Assembly (NCBI GenBank): GCA_030263805.2
Contig: CP136011.1
Location: forward strand, 62,001-126,000
Origin: Pseudomonas sp. FeN3W
GTDB lineage: Bacteria; Pseudomonadota; Gammaproteobacteria; Pseudomonadales; Pseudomonadaceae
Length of the DNA: 64,000 nucleotides
Reading direction: 5' to 3'
The notes under the pieces were generated by a model. It was given only the letters and a program-made list of their open reading frames with translations, was not told the origin of the DNA and searched no databases. Each line of letters opens with the position of its first letter. Within the stretch, counting starts at the first letter, position 1. This document shows positions 62,239 to 64,000 of the stretch, piece by piece. The translations under genes were made by a program, and so were the position numbers.

Positions 62239-62748
62239 ATGCACAAAATTTACCTTGCAGGCTTCGATGTATTCAGGCCTGATGCCATTGAACACGGGGA
62301 AAAACTGAAAAAGCTATGCACTGCTGCGGGTGTCATTGGGCTATATCCTTTGGACAACGATATTCCTCAGGGCCTTGCGATGGAGGATTCGGCCCAGTGG
62401 ATCTGCAAATCGAACATGGCCATGCTAACCCAGGCAGATGCCGTCCTGGCTAACCTGGAGTCATTTCGCGGCCATGAGCCTGATTCTGGAACTGTATTTG
62501 AGGTCGGTGTGGCGATAGCACTCGGCAAACCTGTCTGGGCGTATTTCCCCGAAAGTGTGCCGCTTCGCCAGCAAGTTTCAACGGATCAGTTCGGCTGCTG
62601 CCCAGACGGGTATATCGTTGAAAATTTCAACCTTCCGAAAAACCTGATGATTGCTTGCCAATGGGCTGGCTCAAGCCATAATTTCGAAACGGCATTGAAT
62701 TCTATTTGCTCACTATTGAACACATCAACTGAGGTATCAAATGACTAA
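62239..62748 (+). CDS. Nucleoside 2-deoxyribosyltransferase
   Basis: 169 aa. IYLAGFDVF at the N-terminus, DAVLANLESFRGHEPDSGT and EVGVAIALGKPVWAYF are the hallmarks of nucleoside 2-deoxyribosyltransferases, including the Glu nucleophile region. It swaps or removes bases on deoxynucleosides in nucleotide salvage. It lies 21 bp after the preceding gene and overlaps the following one by eight bases. Confidence 0.9.
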   Translation: MHKIYLAGFDVFRPDAIEHGEKLKKLCTAAGVIGLYPLDNDIPQGLAMEDSAQWICKSNMAMLTQADAVLANLESFRGHEPDSGTVFEVGVAIALGKPVWAYFPESVPLRQQVSTDQFGCCPDGYIVENFNLPKNLMIACQWAGSSHNFETALNSICSLLNTSTEVSND

Positions 62749-64000
62749 ATTAATAGAAGATATCTCTCAAAAAGGGCATTTAAAATCTGTCGTGCTTGAT
62801 GAGTTCTCGCAATATAGCCCATTCAGGAATGACGGTCTAAAGCAGCGTATTCGCTCGCTTGAGGGCATTCCCGCCAACGTTTACCAGGTCTTGGGTAAAA
62901 ATAGAGTTTTCGTTTTCGACAAGCTGGTTTCGCTGACACTTGACTATCAGGAAAAGGTACGTAGAGCGGCAACCGATGAAGAGATACGCTCTCTTCTTCC
63001 AGGGGCAATTATGCTGCCCTATGAGGCCGTGGCAAACGAGAACATAAAGCCAGAAGGCTATTCAATTGAAAGCACGGACGGTTCAACATGGGGCATTCGC
63101 CTTGAGCCATTCGATGCGGTACTCCTCGCCTCTTTTGCGTCGAAAGACGCAGCTTGCAAAGCGCTGGCCAATATCTTGGTAAGTGAGTCCATCGAAACGT
63201 CAGGGCCAGGTGATTTCGTCTTTAAGCAAATGCAGTTCAAGACTCATGCGTCTTGGGGACTGGATTCGTTGCCAGAAAAGCCCACGCTGGAAGCGTGGCA
63301 ACTGGACGATTTTTATGGTTATCGTGCCATGGCGCGCACTCAATTTCGTGAAGGTTTCCCGCTGGTGACGGAGGATCAATTCAATTCGCTTCGCGAGCTG
63401 GAAAAGCAATGGAGCTCGGAATCTGAAATCGCAAAAAGATGGGCCAAAAGCGAGATCAACAAGATTTGGTCTCTAGTGGATCATTTTGGTCTTGATTCAC
63501 TCAATAACCCGTTCGACGAGGTTGATGAGAGCAGCAGGGACGATGCCAAGAAGCTTAAAGCCATCTACCCAGAGCTGGGCATGCTCAGTGAAGAGTCTCT
63601 GTTCGATTGGTTTGGATCCTTCCAGTCCGAGTGTTGCTATTGCCGTGGATGGATGGCATATCGTGACGATGATTTTGTGTTTTATCTCATGGGGAAGCAG
63701 CTCAATCAAAAGACCGACGACAGAGCTGTTGATTTGGGGCAGATGCTCGCGTACGGAATCATGCTGGGCGAAGCCTACAACGAAGCCAAGATCAGAGCAC
63801 TTCAGTGGTTTGCATATGACGACGCCTTAAGAAGCATGGCGTGGCGCACAGCTCAAGCAATGGCTTACCTTGACCAGTATGCACATAGTGACGCTGGCCA
63901 CAGGGTCTCAATACTGAGCGATGTGATGAATGTTGGGCGTAAATATTCGGTTTCACCGGTAATGGTTGAGCAGACCCTGGAGGACTTTTCGGAGTGCCCT
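62741..64000 (+). CDS. Hypothetical protein, N-terminal 420 residues (runs off window)
   Basis: An open frame from ATG 62741 reaches the right edge without a stop. It overlaps the deoxyribosyltransferase gene by eight bases, so it is coupled to it. Beta-rich first 130 residues with DGSTWGIRLEPFDAVLLASF, then helical sequence with CCYCRGW (Cys-rich) near residue 300. Not recognised. Confidence 0.85.
   Translation, partial: MTKLIEDISQKGHLKSVVLDEFSQYSPFRNDGLKQRIRSLEGIPANVYQVLGKNRVFVFDKLVSLTLDYQEKVRRAATDEEIRSLLPGAIMLPYEAVANENIKPEGYSIESTDGSTWGIRLEPFDAVLLASFASKDAACKALANILVSESIETSGPGDFVFKQMQFKTHASWGLDSLPEKPTLEAWQLDDFYGYRAMARTQFREGFPLVTEDQFNSLRELEKQWSSESEIAKRWAKSEINKIWSLVDHFGLDSLNNPFDEVDESSRDDAKKLKAIYPELGMLSEESLFDWFGSFQSECCYCRGWMAYRDDDFVFYLMGKQLNQKTDDRAVDLGQMLAYGIMLGEAYNEAKIRALQWFAYDDALRSMAWRTAQAMAYLDQYAHSDAGHRVSILSDVMNVGRKYSVSPVMVEQTLEDFSECP

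Noticed and set aside
1..64000. CRISPR array, replication origin or partition genes
   Set aside because: I found no regular direct-repeat array and no rep, par or conjugation genes in the window.

Overview
This window looks like an accessory replicon of a gammaproteobacterium, most likely a Pseudomonas-type megaplasmid or another very large mobile element. The reasons are: many unrecognised genes of moderate GC; housekeeping-like genes in unusual company (tmRNA and SmpB, RNase II, a full NAD salvage set, tRNAs); a Pseudomonas-style chemoreceptor; group II intron, IS607 and IS200/IS605 sequences; and no ribosomal, cell-division or virion genes. Promoters are unusually easy to see: many genes have TTGACA, 16-17 bp and a good -10.

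Layout. 1-1791: a group II intron (minus strand, running off the left edge) interrupts a tRNA-Leu(UAA) in its anticodon loop and carries an intact tRNA-Leu(UAA) inside it. 1.9-17.5 kb: unknown genes, an orphan hybrid histidine kinase, a zinc-finger-like protein and small membrane proteins. 17.6-19.3 kb: tmRNA and smpB. 21-25 kb: a four-gene operon (KAS III, SDR, metallo-beta-lactamase fold, adenylate-forming enzyme). 29-34 kb: NAD salvage (pncA, pncB, nadE, nadD), an NrtR-type repressor with two candidate operators, and a NUDIX hydrolase. 34-44 kb: HAD hydrolase, stomatin/NfeD pair, secreted proteins, chemoreceptor, TerF-like vWA protein. 44-50 kb: RlmN-like radical SAM protein, RNase II, PPP phosphatase. 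50-59.5 kb: GNAT protein, unknown genes and an IS607 element with its TnpB. 59.9-61.86 kb: two tandem copies of a giant structured RNA of about 0.8 kb, the second with a tRNA-Lys-like domain in one arm. 61.8-64 kb: a putative cysteine-peptidase-like protein, a nucleoside deoxyribosyltransferase and a truncated unknown gene.

Two themes stand out. First, twelve otherwise divergent alpha-helical proteins, scattered over both strands, end in the same kind of short tail (basic helix, then acidic or Ser residue, Phe/Leu, any residue, Leu/Ile/Met/Phe at the carboxyl end; for example SDFGL). This looks like a shared C-terminal recognition signal. Second, the element carries RNA and translation equipment of its own: tmRNA, SmpB, RNase II, an RlmN-like enzyme, tRNAs and the duplicated giant RNA, which shows compensatory base changes between copies and resembles the GOLLD/ROOL class of ornate large RNAs.
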